A DNA stretch of 64,000 nucleotides from Enhydrobacter aerosaccus (GTDB lineage: Bacteria > Pseudomonadota > Alphaproteobacteria > Reyranellales > Reyranellaceae). This document shows, piece after piece, positions 1 to 8,448 of the stretch; the stretch's first letter is position 1; each line of letters opens with the position of its first letter. The stretch lies in the NCBI RefSeq assembly GCF_900167455.1, contig NZ_FUWJ01000013.1:62001-126000 (forward strand). Direction: 5' to 3'. The notes beneath the pieces were generated by a model. It made no database searches. It was not told where the DNA came from and saw nothing but the letters and a program-made list of their open reading frames with translations. Made by a program: the position numbers and the translations under genes.

Positions 1-627
1 GCGGTGTATCGCGACAAGAACCCGGTGGTGCTCGCCCTGCCGCGCGGCGGCGTGCCGGTCGCGGCAGAGGTGGCAAAGGCCTTGAATGCACCGCTGGACC
101 TGGTGCTGGTCCGCAAGATCGGTGCCCCGATGCAGCCAGAACTGGCGATCGGGGCGGTGGTGGACGGCGCCGATCCGATCGTCGTCCGCAACGCCGAGAT
201 CATCTCGGCGACCGGAACGACACCCATCGAGTTCGATAAGATCTGCGTCCGTGAAGCCGCGGAGATCGAGCGTCGGCATCGGGCCTATCTCGGCAATCGC
301 CCACCGGTGCCACTGCAAGGAGCGACGGCGATCGTCGTCGACGATGGCATCGCTACTGGCGCCACGATGATGGCGGCTCTGCGCGCGATTCGCCGCCGGC
401 AGCCAGCCAAGCTCGTTCTTGCCGTACCGACGGCCGCGCCGGAGTCGCTCGGCTCATTGCGACGGGAGGCCGACGCCACCGTCTGCTTGACCGCTCCGGA
501 CTACTTTGGTTCGGTCGGAGCGTTCTACGAAGACTTTCGCCAGATATCGGACGAAGAAGTCATCGCCACGATGGCCAAGCAGCCCGTGCCCGGATCATCC
601 CTTGCTCCCTCCGCACGCCCTTCGTGA
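1..627 (+). CDS. Phosphoribosyltransferase, 5' end outside window
   Basis: This is a type I phosphoribosyltransferase-fold protein, of the kind often annotated only as 'phosphoribosyltransferase'. The reading frame is open from base 1, and the first visible residues (ALPRGGVPVA) lie just after the point where family members start, so a short N-terminal piece is missing. The PRPP-binding loop is the acidic-acidic stretch VVDDGIATGATM near residue 112. An upstream Arg-Gly-Gly segment is also typical. The substrate base cannot be told from the sequence. It leads an operon with an APH-like kinase, a nicotinate phosphoribosyltransferase and a PRPP synthetase, which points to nucleotide/NAD salvage. 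The downstream gene overlaps its 3' end. Confidence 0.85.
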   Translation, partial: AVYRDKNPVVLALPRGGVPVAAEVAKALNAPLDLVLVRKIGAPMQPELAIGAVVDGADPIVVRNAEIISATGTTPIEFDKICVREAAEIERRHRAYLGNRPPVPLQGATAIVVDDGIATGATMMAALRAIRRRQPAKLVLAVPTAAPESLGSLRREADATVCLTAPDYFGSVGAFYEDFRQISDEEVIATMAKQPVPGSSLAPSARPS

Positions 628-1711
628 CTCCGCCACCTCCAAGCCCTCGGTAACGCTCGCACAGAAGGTCGCCTTCCTCGAGCGCGGTGCCGCTTACGGC
701 GATGCCTCGGCGCTCGTCGTCAGTCGCGAGACACATATGTCGTGGATCTTTCTCGTCGGCGAGAAGGCCTACAAGCTCAAGAAGCCGGTCCGATTTCCTT
801 ATCTCGATTTCTCGTCCCGGCAAAAGCGGCACGCGGCCTGTGTCAGCGAGCTGATGCTGAACCGACGCCTGGCATCCGACGTCTATGAGCGGGTAGCGCC
901 GCTGTACCTCAATGCAGGCCGACTTTCTCTGATCGGCGGCGACGAGATCGTCGATTGGCTGGTCGTGATGCGTCGGCTCGATGAGTCGCAGACGCTCGAA
1001 CAGCGTCTGCATACGCGAACCTTGTCAACATCGGACCTCGACCCGCTGATCGACAGGCTTTCCCGCTTCTACAGGCGGGCCGTCCCGATCTCCCTGCCAC
1101 CGCCGCTTCTCCAGTTTCACTGGCAGCGGAGCCTCAACGACAACAGGAAAGTGCTCCTGAAGCCAAACCTGCCGCTATCAGAGGCGCTGGTCCGACGAAT
1201 CGATCGGGCCCAGCAGCAGTTCCTTTTGAAGGGATATCGGCTGTTGGCCCAGCGCGTTCACTCCCACAGTATTGTCGATGGCCATGGCGACCTGCGGCCG
1301 GAGCATATCTGGCTTCAGCCGACCGTGCGAATCATCGATTGCCTGGAATTCAATCACCAGCTTCGGACTGTCGATCCCCTCGACGAAATCGCTTTCCTGT
1401 GTGTGGAATGCGACCGGATTGGCGACGCCCGCTTCGGCCAGTACATCAAACGACGGATGCTTCCTCTGCGGGCAGCATCGGCACTGGAGCCCCTCTTCAC
1501 CTTCTATCGCTGCTATCGGGCGACACTCCGTGCACGCCTGGCCATTGCGCACCTTCTCGAACCGCGCCCCCGGACACCCGAGAAATGGCCACGGCTTGCT
1601 GGCCGTTATCTCGATCTGGCTTTGGCCGATGCGCGTCGGCTGGAATGTATGCTCGCGCAACCCGTTGCCACTGAAGGTCTTTCGTATCCGCAAAGGCATC
1701 ACAATGGTTGA
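602..1711 (+). CDS. Aminoglycoside-phosphotransferase-like kinase (COG2187 type)
   Basis: This protein has a kinase fold related to aminoglycoside phosphotransferases. An early segment, FLVGEKAYKLKKPV, supplies the nucleotide-binding lysines. HGDLRPEHIWL is the catalytic-loop equivalent, and IIDCLEFN is the metal-binding DFG-like segment. Proteins of this family are usually fused to a C-terminal P-loop kinase (COG0645). Here the gene stops after about 370 residues, so that domain is absent. The start is uncertain: TTG at 602 is a reasonable choice, overlapping the previous gene by 26 bp, and TTG at 506 is the upstream alternative. The end overlaps nicotinate phosphoribosyltransferase by 8 bp, so the genes are probably translationally coupled. 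The substrate is unknown. Confidence 0.8.
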   Translation: MLPPHALRDSATSKPSVTLAQKVAFLERGAAYGDASALVVSRETHMSWIFLVGEKAYKLKKPVRFPYLDFSSRQKRHAACVSELMLNRRLASDVYERVAPLYLNAGRLSLIGGDEIVDWLVVMRRLDESQTLEQRLHTRTLSTSDLDPLIDRLSRFYRRAVPISLPPPLLQFHWQRSLNDNRKVLLKPNLPLSEALVRRIDRAQQQFLLKGYRLLAQRVHSHSIVDGHGDLRPEHIWLQPTVRIIDCLEFNHQLRTVDPLDEIAFLCVECDRIGDARFGQYIKRRMLPLRAASALEPLFTFYRCYRATLRARLAIAHLLEPRPRTPEKWPRLAGRYLDLALADARRLECMLAQPVATEGLSYPQRHHNG

Positions 1712-3041
1712 GAACAGCCTGCTGCTGACCGATCTCTACCAGCTCTCCATGCTGGAATGCTATGCGCGATACGGAATGGACGCGACGGCGTCATTCGAGT
1801 TCTTCGTCCGTAAACTGCCTTCACGGCGCGGGTTCCTGATGGCGGCGGGCCTCGAGCAGCTGGTCGCGTTCCTGGAAGGCATGCATTACTCAAACGAGGA
1901 GCTGGACTGGCTGCGCGAGTCGGGATTGTTTGCGGCCAGCTTTGTCGACGATCTTGCGGAATTGCGCTTCACCGGCGACCTCGATGCGATGCCCGAGGGC
2001 ACTATCTTTTTTCCCGACGAGCCTGTCGTTCGGGTAACCGCGCCACTTCCTGAGGCCCAGCTGGTGGAAACCCGCCTGGTCAATCTGCTCCATTTCCAGA
2101 CCGTCATTGCCTCGACAGCGGCTCGAATGGTGCTGGCAGCGCCTGGCAGGCAGTTGATCGACTTCGGCCTGCGTCGTGCCCATGGCGCCGAGGCGGGCCT
2201 TCTGGCAGCGCGCGCCGCCTACCTCGCCGGCTTCGCCGGCACCGCTACCTTGGCGGCCAACCGAGTCTTCGATATCCCCGTCGTCGGCACGATGGCGCAT
2301 TCTTTCGTCCAAGCGCATGACGACGAGGCTATTGCGTTCGAGCGCTTCGCGCGCGTACGGCCCAACGCGCTGACCTTGCTGATCGACACCTACGACACAG
2401 AACGAGGCGCCCGCTTTGTGGCCAATCTGGCTCCGCGCCTGGCCCGGGAGGGAATTGCGGTCAAGGCTGTTCGCCTCGACAGCGGCGATCTCGCCGCGCA
2501 CGCGCGTGCGGTCAGGACCATCCTCGACGAGGCAGACCTACAGAACGTCCGAATCCTTGTCAGCGGAGGCCTCGACGATCGTGCTCTGCTCTCGCTCTGC
2601 AGCAGTGGCGCGCCGATCGACGGATTCGGTGTCGGCACCAGCCTCACGACGGCCGCCGATGCTCCTGCGCTCGACTGCGCCTACAAGCTGCAGGAATATG
2701 CCGGTCGTCCGCGGCGAAAGATGAGCGAAGGCAAGGTGACATGGCCGGGGTGCAAGCAGGTCTACCGACACTACGCAGCCGATGGCACCATCGCCGGGGA
2801 TGTGGTTGCCCTGCTTGACGAGACGGCGGACGGCGAAGCGCTACTGCATCCGGTGATGCGGGCAGGAAGGCGCTGCGGGCTGCTTCCCAGGCTGGCCGAA
2901 GCGAGGGCGCACGCAGCCACATCTCTCGCACGTTTGCCCGCACCGCTTCGGCGGCTGCAGGCGAGCGGCGTATCGGTGCGCATCAGCGACGGACTGCGGT
3001 CGCTCGCCGATGACATGGATCGCGCAAGGAGAGGCTCATGA
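1704..3041 (+). CDS. pncB: Nicotinate phosphoribosyltransferase
   Basis: This enzyme joins nicotinate to PRPP to give nicotinate mononucleotide, the entry step of the Preiss-Handler NAD salvage route in the cytoplasm. The N-terminus LLLTDLYQLSM is the family hallmark. It is followed by FEFFVRKLP, by FGLRRAHG with the catalytic-region histidine, and by VRLDSGDLAAHAR with the phosphate-binding aspartate and glycine residues. The 445 residues match the usual family length. The ATG at 1704 is preferred because it places the family N-terminus exactly at the start and overlaps the previous stop by 8 bp. The stop overlaps the next start by 4 bp (ATGA). The neighbouring PRPP synthetase would supply its co-substrate. 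Confidence 0.95.
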   Translation: MVENSLLLTDLYQLSMLECYARYGMDATASFEFFVRKLPSRRGFLMAAGLEQLVAFLEGMHYSNEELDWLRESGLFAASFVDDLAELRFTGDLDAMPEGTIFFPDEPVVRVTAPLPEAQLVETRLVNLLHFQTVIASTAARMVLAAPGRQLIDFGLRRAHGAEAGLLAARAAYLAGFAGTATLAANRVFDIPVVGTMAHSFVQAHDDEAIAFERFARVRPNALTLLIDTYDTERGARFVANLAPRLAREGIAVKAVRLDSGDLAAHARAVRTILDEADLQNVRILVSGGLDDRALLSLCSSGAPIDGFGVGTSLTTAADAPALDCAYKLQEYAGRPRRKMSEGKVTWPGCKQVYRHYAADGTIAGDVVALLDETADGEALLHPVMRAGRRCGLLPRLAEARAHAATSLARLPAPLRRLQASGVSVRISDGLRSLADDMDRARRGS

Positions 3042-3997
3042 GTCATCGGCCAATGCTGGTTTTTGCCTTGGAAGGCAGTCGCCCCTTCGCGGAGCGCGTG
3101 GCCCGTCGCCTCACCGTCCCGCTCGCTCCGCTCGAGGAACGGAGCTTCGAGGACGGAGAGCACAAGGCGCGACCGTTGCAGAATGTCCGCGGGCACGACG
3201 TCTTCGTTCTCCATGCCCTCCATGGCGATGACCGTGAGAGCGCCAACGACAAGCTTTGCCGCCTGCTGTTCTTCTGCGGCGCCCTGAAGGACGCCGGCGC
3301 GAGTTCGGTAACCGCCGTTGTTCCCTACCTCTGCTATGCCCGCAAGGATCGCAGGACCAAGCCGAACGATCCTATCACGACACGCTATGTCGCCGCCCTC
3401 TTCGAGGCGATCGGCATCGACCGCGTCATCGCGGTCGAGGTTCACAACGTGTCCGCATTCGAGAATGCTTTCCGCTGCCCGACCCTCCACGTCGAATGCG
3501 CACCCTTGCTGGCCTCGCATTTCGCGCCCCTGCTCCGTGGGCAGCAGGTCGTTGCCGTGTCGCCCGACGCCGGCGGCGCCAAGCGCGAGGATGCCTTCCG
3601 CCGCGAACTGCAGTGCCTCATGGATTGCGACGTCGGTTCCGCATTCATGGAAAAGAGCCGAAGTGGCGGGATCGTATCTGGCGAACTGCTCGCCGGCGAT
3701 GTCGCCGGCAAAGTCGCGGTGATCGTCGACGACCTTATCAGCACCGGTGGCACCCTGGTGCGGGCCGCCAGGGCCTGTCGTACGGCCGGCGCCACAAAGA
3801 TCTACGCAGCAGCGGCGCACGGCCTGTTCATGGAGGGGGCTCCGGCGCTCATGGCCGAACCGGCGATCGACGGCATCGTGGTCACGAATACCGTCCCGCC
3901 TTTCAGTCTCTCGCCGGAGAATACGGCCCGTTTGACCATCGTTGACGCCGGCGAGGCCATTGCTGCCGCCATCGCGTCCTGCCGCGACGGCGGCTAA
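3038..3997 (+). CDS. prs: Ribose-phosphate pyrophosphokinase (PRPP synthetase)
   Basis: This enzyme converts ribose 5-phosphate and ATP to PRPP. Visible motifs are the FEDGEHK segment, the ATP-binding YLCYARKDRR, and the PRPP loop VIVDDLISTGGTL near residue 230. The 319 residues fit the family. The region that reads D-LHAxQIQGFF in housekeeping enzymes is here VEVHNVSAFENAF. It is therefore a divergent paralogue rather than the main biosynthetic copy. It overlaps pncB by 4 bp and closes the operon. Feeding PRPP to the neighbouring phosphoribosyltransferases is the obvious role (inference from context). Confidence 0.92.
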   Translation: MSHRPMLVFALEGSRPFAERVARRLTVPLAPLEERSFEDGEHKARPLQNVRGHDVFVLHALHGDDRESANDKLCRLLFFCGALKDAGASSVTAVVPYLCYARKDRRTKPNDPITTRYVAALFEAIGIDRVIAVEVHNVSAFENAFRCPTLHVECAPLLASHFAPLLRGQQVVAVSPDAGGAKREDAFRRELQCLMDCDVGSAFMEKSRSGGIVSGELLAGDVAGKVAVIVDDLISTGGTLVRAARACRTAGATKIYAAAAHGLFMEGAPALMAEPAIDGIVVTNTVPPFSLSPENTARLTIVDAGEAIAAAIASCRDGG

Positions 3998-4046
3998 TCG
4001 GTTCAAGACGGCATGCGCGTTCAGTTCCTGACCGCAGTTGCCAAGA

Positions 4047-4322
4047 TCACGTCGGCTGCTGAGGTGGCGGTTCTTCATCCTCGTCGGCCGTGAGGATCTC
4101 CACGACCTTGGCCGCAACGGCCGAAACGTGATGGCCACTCTTCGCAAGAACGTCGTGGTCTCCGGCGACACATACGGCCGCTTCCTCGATGTCGGCCACT
4201 GTGGGCTTCAGCTCCAGAATGTCGATTACCTTGGGATCGTCCAGCGTACCCAGTAGGCGCTGAAAATCCTCTCGGGTCGCAGGGCGCATCGCGGAAGAAG
4301 TGGATTTCGTGGACATGGTCAT
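4047..4322 (-). CDS. Small hypothetical protein
   Basis: A 91-residue protein of unknown function. The ATG at 4322 has an excellent Shine-Dalgarno (GGAGG five bases upstream) and is chosen over longer open reading. The middle, REDFQRLLGTLDD followed by KVIDILELKPTVADIEEA, looks like a compact helical domain. The tail is acidic and proline-rich (DEDEEPPPQQPT). There is no signal peptide or membrane segment. It runs opposite to the PRPP synthetase operon and converges with it, so it is transcribed separately. No family is recognised. Confidence 0.6.
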   Translation of the reverse strand: MTMSTKSTSSAMRPATREDFQRLLGTLDDPKVIDILELKPTVADIEEAAVCVAGDHDVLAKSGHHVSAVAAKVVEILTADEDEEPPPQQPT

Positions 4323-4584
4323 TTCGTCCTCCAAATACGGAAATCCAGCCTTGAGATGGATCAAGCCAGGGCGCCGTCCGACATTTGGACGAGCGAAGAT
4401 CCAGTCAAGGTCGAACCCGCTTTCTTGGTTGGTTTCGTCAAGGAACTCCGGACTACGCATGCCGGAACGCACCGACACTTGATCGAGATCAACGCGGAAC
4501 GACTGATCATTTTCTTAGTTAGTGTCGAAGCGCGCCGGTCGCGATCGTCCTTGCTGTGCAGTCCGCGCGCTGTCGGAGGAGGAT

Positions 4585-5064
4585 ATGATGGAAACCTATC
4601 CTGTCGACACTGACCCCGAACAGATCGTCCGCTGGCTGCTGGTCGAGCGTGAGCGCGGCACGACATCTCTGGATGTCGTGGCCTCGCGCATCAACGAATT
4701 GGAGTCCTTTGCAGACCAGCCACAACTGCCTCTGGGGGACGAGGACCGCGACGACCTCAGCGAGCAGGTCACTGTCGCGATGCTTGAGATCATGCCACGT
4801 CATGCCGCGCATGAATGGCGCCTGACCATTTCCGTGGAAGAGGACCTTACGCCCTCGGAGTCCGACAACGAGGACGAGGAAGAAGAAATCGATCTCGACG
4901 CTTTCTATCTGGAGTTCATCAGGCCAGGACGCGGCACTGTGAATGTCATGGCGGAAGCGGAGGATGCGGACGCCGAGGCCGATCTCAATCGCCTTCTTGC
5001 CGCCATCGAGACAAATATCCATGTGCCGGACGGCAGTATCCGGAACCAGCGTTCACTCTGCTAG
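4585..5064 (+). CDS. Acidic hypothetical protein
   Basis: A 159-residue cytoplasmic protein with a strongly acidic centre (ESDNEDEEEEIDLDAF). An EWRLTISVEEDL strand and a C-terminal helix, DADAEADLNRLLAAIE, flank that centre. The start is ATG 4585 or ATG 4588. The run GGAGGAGG just upstream (4575-4582) fits either. It diverges from the small gene at 4322 and lies next to a gene for a DUF3775 protein. Function is not recognised. Confidence 0.65.
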   Translation: MMETYPVDTDPEQIVRWLLVERERGTTSLDVVASRINELESFADQPQLPLGDEDRDDLSEQVTVAMLEIMPRHAAHEWRLTISVEEDLTPSESDNEDEEEEIDLDAFYLEFIRPGRGTVNVMAEAEDADAEADLNRLLAAIETNIHVPDGSIRNQRSLC

Positions 5065-5085
5065 CAGCGCTGGAAAGGACCTTCA

Positions 5086-5526
5086 CTACAGGCGACCAAC
5101 CTCGAATTCCTCGCACGAGTAGCCCAACATCGAAAGACCCTCTTCGAGGAAATCTCCGAGCAGCGGCATTCCCAAGAGATAGGCCGACGTCCGCTGATTG
5201 TGAGCATCCTGTGCTTCCCGGCGAATGTCGGCCCAATCGGTCGCATCGCTCCCGTCGCGACCGAGCCACGCCAATGCCACCAGGTCGACCTGCTCGTCTT
5301 CGGACAGTCCATCGATAAAGGCCGTAAGTTCCTCTACGACCGGATCATCACCGTGTTCCTCGAGCACGGCAGCTTCCTTGTCATCGGAAGGATTCGAACC
5401 GGGATCGGGCTCGCTGGCCGGATCCTTGGCATCGAATTCCCGTGCCTTGACGATCACGAAGCAGACTTTTTCCGGGGAAATGCTGAGAAGCGGCTCCGGC
5501 CGGTCCGGCTGATCGACTTTCCGCAT
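5086..5526 (-). CDS. DUF3775 domain protein
   Basis: A 146-residue protein. Its second half matches the DUF3775 pattern as I know it: a helix FIDGLSEDEQVDLVALAWLGR, then the DWADIRREA segment, then LLGMPLLGDFLEEGL. The N-terminal third is a linker rich in Asp, Pro and Ser. The start at 5526 has a GAGG-type ribosome site. It converges with the acidic hypothetical at 4585-5064. The family has no established function, but it is common in Alphaproteobacteria, which supports the taxonomic reading. Confidence 0.72.
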   Translation of the reverse strand: MRKVDQPDRPEPLLSISPEKVCFVIVKAREFDAKDPASEPDPGSNPSDDKEAAVLEEHGDDPVVEELTAFIDGLSEDEQVDLVALAWLGRDGSDATDWADIRREAQDAHNQRTSAYLLGMPLLGDFLEEGLSMLGYSCEEFEVGRL

Positions 5527-5745
5527 GATACCGCCTCGTTCCGGTCGAGATGTCCGCCATCGCCAATGTTCATCGCCCGCGGCTCAACCGTGTTCCTTGA
5601 TCGAGATCAACCACAAAAGACAGGTCGCTTCCGCAGCACCTTCCGCAACTCGCTGAATGCGCGAGTGGTCAAAATGTAGGCCGGGGTTAGCCATCCCGGG
5701 CGGGCCTGATCGACCCCGAATCGCAACATGGGGTCGCGAGGCGCA

Positions 5746-5952
5746 CTAAATCATCCGCGTGATCGACAAACCCAGGACAGCGGCAAAAAGGAGGATCAGG
5801 CTGGCGGCCGCCCCGATCGCAACGCCGAAGTGGAACTGCCGGAGATCCCTCGCACTCCCAGTTCCGATAGGTGCGCCGCAAGCGCCGAAGCAAAGCGGAA
5901 CGGGCAACCGGGATGCCCCATCGCGGTAAGGGTTCGAGTTGGATAAAGCCAT
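5746..5952 (-). CDS. Possible small single-pass membrane protein
   Basis: A 68-residue frame with one convincing C-terminal hydrophobic helix (GVAIGAAASLILLFAAVLGLS) and a polar N-terminus containing two cysteines. No strong ribosome-binding site is visible. It fills an otherwise empty 5.53-6.05 kb interval. It could equally be a chance frame in G+C-rich DNA. Confidence 0.3.
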   Translation of the reverse strand: MALSNSNPYRDGASRLPVPLCFGACGAPIGTGSARDLRQFHFGVAIGAAASLILLFAAVLGLSITRMI

Positions 5953-6056
5953 TGGCTACCGCAATCAGCCTAGGCGGCGGCTCGGCCTACGGCCTGGAAA
6001 AGATTGCGCATATCTTCTGCGGATAATAGTTTCCCCATCAAGTCTATGGGGGAGCC

Positions 6057-6959
6057 TTGGATAGTCCTGAAATTCGCCGCCTGCTGGCGCGCGCGCCGCA
6101 TGCCTCCATCGAGGAAATCCTCGCCCATCCCCGCTTCCCCGAGGCCCGCAAACTCTATCTCGATCGATTCCTGGCGGTATACGACGGCGACCCGTTCCTG
6201 GTGCGCCTGTTGATCGAGTCGGGCCGTTTCGTGGTCTATCATCTCGCGGTCATCCTCGAGGCCGGCCACGATCCCGAGCGGCCCGAGACCTGGTTCACGG
6301 TCGGCCGCCTGAAGCAGCTCCTCTCGCAATTCGGGCTCGGCGTCAGCCAGCGGCAGATTGATCATCTCGTCGCCCGATTGCGATCGGTCGGGTTCCTGGA
6401 GGTTCGGCCTGCCGAGCGCGACCGGCGGCTGCGCATCCTGAAGCCCACCGAGCGGATGCTGGCGCACGATCGGGACTGGCTCGCGGCGCACTATGCGCCG
6501 CTTACCGTCCTCTGCCCGCAAAACGACTATGGCCCGATAATGCGGGGCGACGCGACGATGCATATCCTGCAACGCCAGGCATCGCTGGAATTCGCGCCAC
6601 TCGGTCACAAACTGCTGATGGCCGTGCCTGACATGATGCTCTTCTTCGACCGCGCCGGTGGACACATGGTCCTCGCTGCCCTGTTGCACACAGCCTTGGA
6701 GAAGACCGACGATCCGCATGTGGCCATCTCCTACGCCGATATCGGCGATCGCTTCGGCGTTTCCCGCACCCATGTGCGGCGCCTTTTGATGACCGCCGAG
6801 GAGACGGGACTCGTTCAGCTCAAGACGCGCGGCGGTCATCGGGTCGAGATCCTGCCGCGCTTGTGGGCGAGTTATAACCGCGCAATCGCCGGCGGCATGT
6901 TCTTTCACGACCTCATTTACGGAACAGTAACCGGTCGTACTTCTGCACGGGTAGCCTGA
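6057..6959 (+). CDS. Winged-helix regulator with two predicted wHTH modules
   Basis: A 300-residue cytoplasmic protein. A helix-turn-helix candidate lies near residues 82-125 (GRLKQLLSQFGLGVSQRQIDH). A second, clearer one lies near 240-275 (DIGDRFGVSRTHVRRLL) and is followed by a wing-like TGLVQLKTRGGHRVEI. The central segment of about 90 residues may be a ligand or dimerisation region. The start TTG 6057 follows a GGGGGAG run almost immediately, and no in-frame ATG is available near it. A haem-protein gene follows 150 bp downstream on the same strand and could be co-regulated. The assignment as transcription factor rests on the HTH patterns only. Confidence 0.6.
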   Translation: MDSPEIRRLLARAPHASIEEILAHPRFPEARKLYLDRFLAVYDGDPFLVRLLIESGRFVVYHLAVILEAGHDPERPETWFTVGRLKQLLSQFGLGVSQRQIDHLVARLRSVGFLEVRPAERDRRLRILKPTERMLAHDRDWLAAHYAPLTVLCPQNDYGPIMRGDATMHILQRQASLEFAPLGHKLLMAVPDMMLFFDRAGGHMVLAALLHTALEKTDDPHVAISYADIGDRFGVSRTHVRRLLMTAEETGLVQLKTRGGHRVEILPRLWASYNRAIAGGMFFHDLIYGTVTGRTSARVA

Positions 6960-7110
6960 CAGTCGGAGGTCGTGCCCGCTCGGAAAAGTTTGCGCAGACC
7001 ACTCATTCGTTGGGCTTCGCGCTTGGCGCATGAGCAACATCCCCTCATGGAAGGGCGTGAAACTGACCGGCCGCGGGGGCCGGATGTTCGACGCGGCCTT
7101 GGGGGAGTAC

Positions 7111-7605
7111 ATGAGGAGAATCTGGAAGCTGGGCTTTGGTTTCGCCGGACTTGGCTTGTTGGCAATGGCGGGAGCCCTGCTAGTAGTGCCCGGCATCGCT
7201 GCCGCCAATCCCTTCTTCGCCAACCAGACCGGACAACCGTGCACCGCTTGCCATGTTCCCGGTCAGGAACAGAAAGGCCTTCAAGGGCTCAATGCCGCCG
7301 GCCAGGCGTTCAAGAATTGCGGGTTCAAGGTCGGATGCACCGCCAATGGTGCCACGCAGACCAAGACTACGGAGCATAACGACGGACTCGCCACTTTCAC
7401 CAACACCTGCTCTGCCGGTCAAACGCGCTGGGTGGTTCTGCGGCCCGGCCTCAACGATGCAAGCCGTGATATCGCCTTGATGCTGGATCCCGGCAGCCGT
7501 CAGAAGGTAGCGGTCTCGAAGGGCACGACCTATGCGGCCGCCTGCGGCAATGCTCCCGGGAACGGACAGCAGTTCTTCTGGATTCGCCTCGATCTCGCCA
7601 TGTGA
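7111..7605 (+). CDS. Exported small protein with one CxxCH haem-binding motif
   Basis: A 164-residue protein. The signal peptide of about 32 residues (hydrophobic core GFAGLGLLAMAGALLV) ends at IAAA-NP. It is followed by NQTGQPCTACH, a c-type haem attachment motif. The second half contains three further cysteines and looks like a small beta domain (TRWVVLRPG, QQFFWIRLDL). It is probably a periplasmic monohaem protein or redox sensor. The start ATG 7111 is preferred because GGGGGAG lies three bases upstream and the signal peptide then begins correctly (MRRIWK). No methionine axial ligand can be assigned with confidence. Confidence 0.7.
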   Translation: MRRIWKLGFGFAGLGLLAMAGALLVVPGIAAANPFFANQTGQPCTACHVPGQEQKGLQGLNAAGQAFKNCGFKVGCTANGATQTKTTEHNDGLATFTNTCSAGQTRWVVLRPGLNDASRDIALMLDPGSRQKVAVSKGTTYAAACGNAPGNGQQFFWIRLDLAM

Positions 7606-7688
7606 GTGATCGGCGTCGGCAGGCCCGTACATTCCAGCCGCCGACATGTTGAGACCCTGAACCGCCGCCTCTATCATCGGGGCAGCAA

Positions 7689-7919
7689 TCAGGGCGCCCC
7701 TTGCGCCAGCAGTACGCTGTGCGCGGGCGTTCCGCCGACCGCCATCCAGCCCTTGGCAGCGGCATAGGCAACGGCCGCGTTAACGATCGTCGCCTTGTCG
7801 ACACCGAGACAGTGCTGCATCTCGTCGATTGCGATCCAGGAACGGTGATCTCCGCGAAGACTACGAAGCGCCTGGCAGAGATCCCGAGCCAACGCCTCTA
7901 TGGCGAACATTCTGTTCAT
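7689..7919 (-). CDS. Small hypothetical protein, HTH-like
   Basis: A 76-residue soluble protein. IDEMQHCLGVDKATIVNAAV followed by AYAAAKGWM resembles the recognition region of a small helix-turn-helix protein, but the match is weak. An AAGG-type site precedes the start at 7919. It stands alone between the haem protein and the flavoprotein pair. Confidence 0.45.
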   Translation of the reverse strand: MNRMFAIEALARDLCQALRSLRGDHRSWIAIDEMQHCLGVDKATIVNAAVAYAAAKGWMAVGGTPAHSVLLAQGAP

Positions 7920-8124
7920 GACACGACCTTGAATTTGCGGAAGTGATCGACATCAGAAGCGTCGACAACATCCAAAAGTCGGCAATGTCCCACTTGCCAT
8001 CATCCATCCAAGATGGCTCCGGATGCAGAACGCGTAAATGATCCAGAAATCCAAACATGCGCACACGGACGAAAGGGCTTGCCGGCTCGCACCGTTTCCG
8101 GAGTTCAAAAGGTGCAGGCGTGCG

Positions 8125-8448
8125 TCAGAGCCGCTCGTCGGGAGGCACGATCTCTGTCACGAGATCGCGGACGAGCGCCTTCTTGGGAAGGGGGGCCAGC
8201 ACGGTCAAACCCTCCTTGAGGCGGGACGTACAGGCATATTCGACCTTGCCGTCGATCAGCATCATGCATTCCTTGCAGGCATTGGCGTTGATGCAGGCAA
8301 ATCGGAACGCGAGAGTGGGATCGATATCACGCCGCACGATTCGCAGGCCGTCGAGCACCGATTGACCAGGTTCGAACGCCACCTCGAACTGCTCGGTGCG
8401 CTCCGGCTCGCCGGGCACTCCACGATGGACGATCAAGGTGGCCTTCAT
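8125..8448 (-). CDS. [2Fe-2S] subunit of a fumarate reductase-like enzyme
   Basis: A 107-residue ferredoxin-fold protein that corresponds only to the N-terminal half of SdhB/FrdB. Four cysteines in ACINANACKEC and then YAC match the [2Fe-2S] loop of that family. The C-terminal domain that carries [4Fe-4S] and [3Fe-4S] clusters is wholly absent. It overlaps the flavoprotein gene by 4 bp (ATGA), so the two are almost certainly a complex. The final electron acceptor cannot be inferred, and no membrane anchor is encoded nearby. Confidence 0.82.
   Translation of the reverse strand: MKATLIVHRGVPGEPERTEQFEVAFEPGQSVLDGLRIVRRDIDPTLAFRFACINANACKECMMLIDGKVEYACTSRLKEGLTVLAPLPKKALVRDLVTEIVPPDERL

Noticed and set aside
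2771-4171. Long open frame on the minus strand opposite nicotinate phosphoribosyltransferase and PRPP synthetase
   Set aside because: It is antisense to two well-supported genes, has no family pattern and is Arg/Ala-rich, as expected for a shadow in G+C-rich DNA.
5970-7244. Long minus-strand frame opposite the winged-helix protein
   Set aside because: The plus-strand gene has clear HTH patterns; the minus frame has none.
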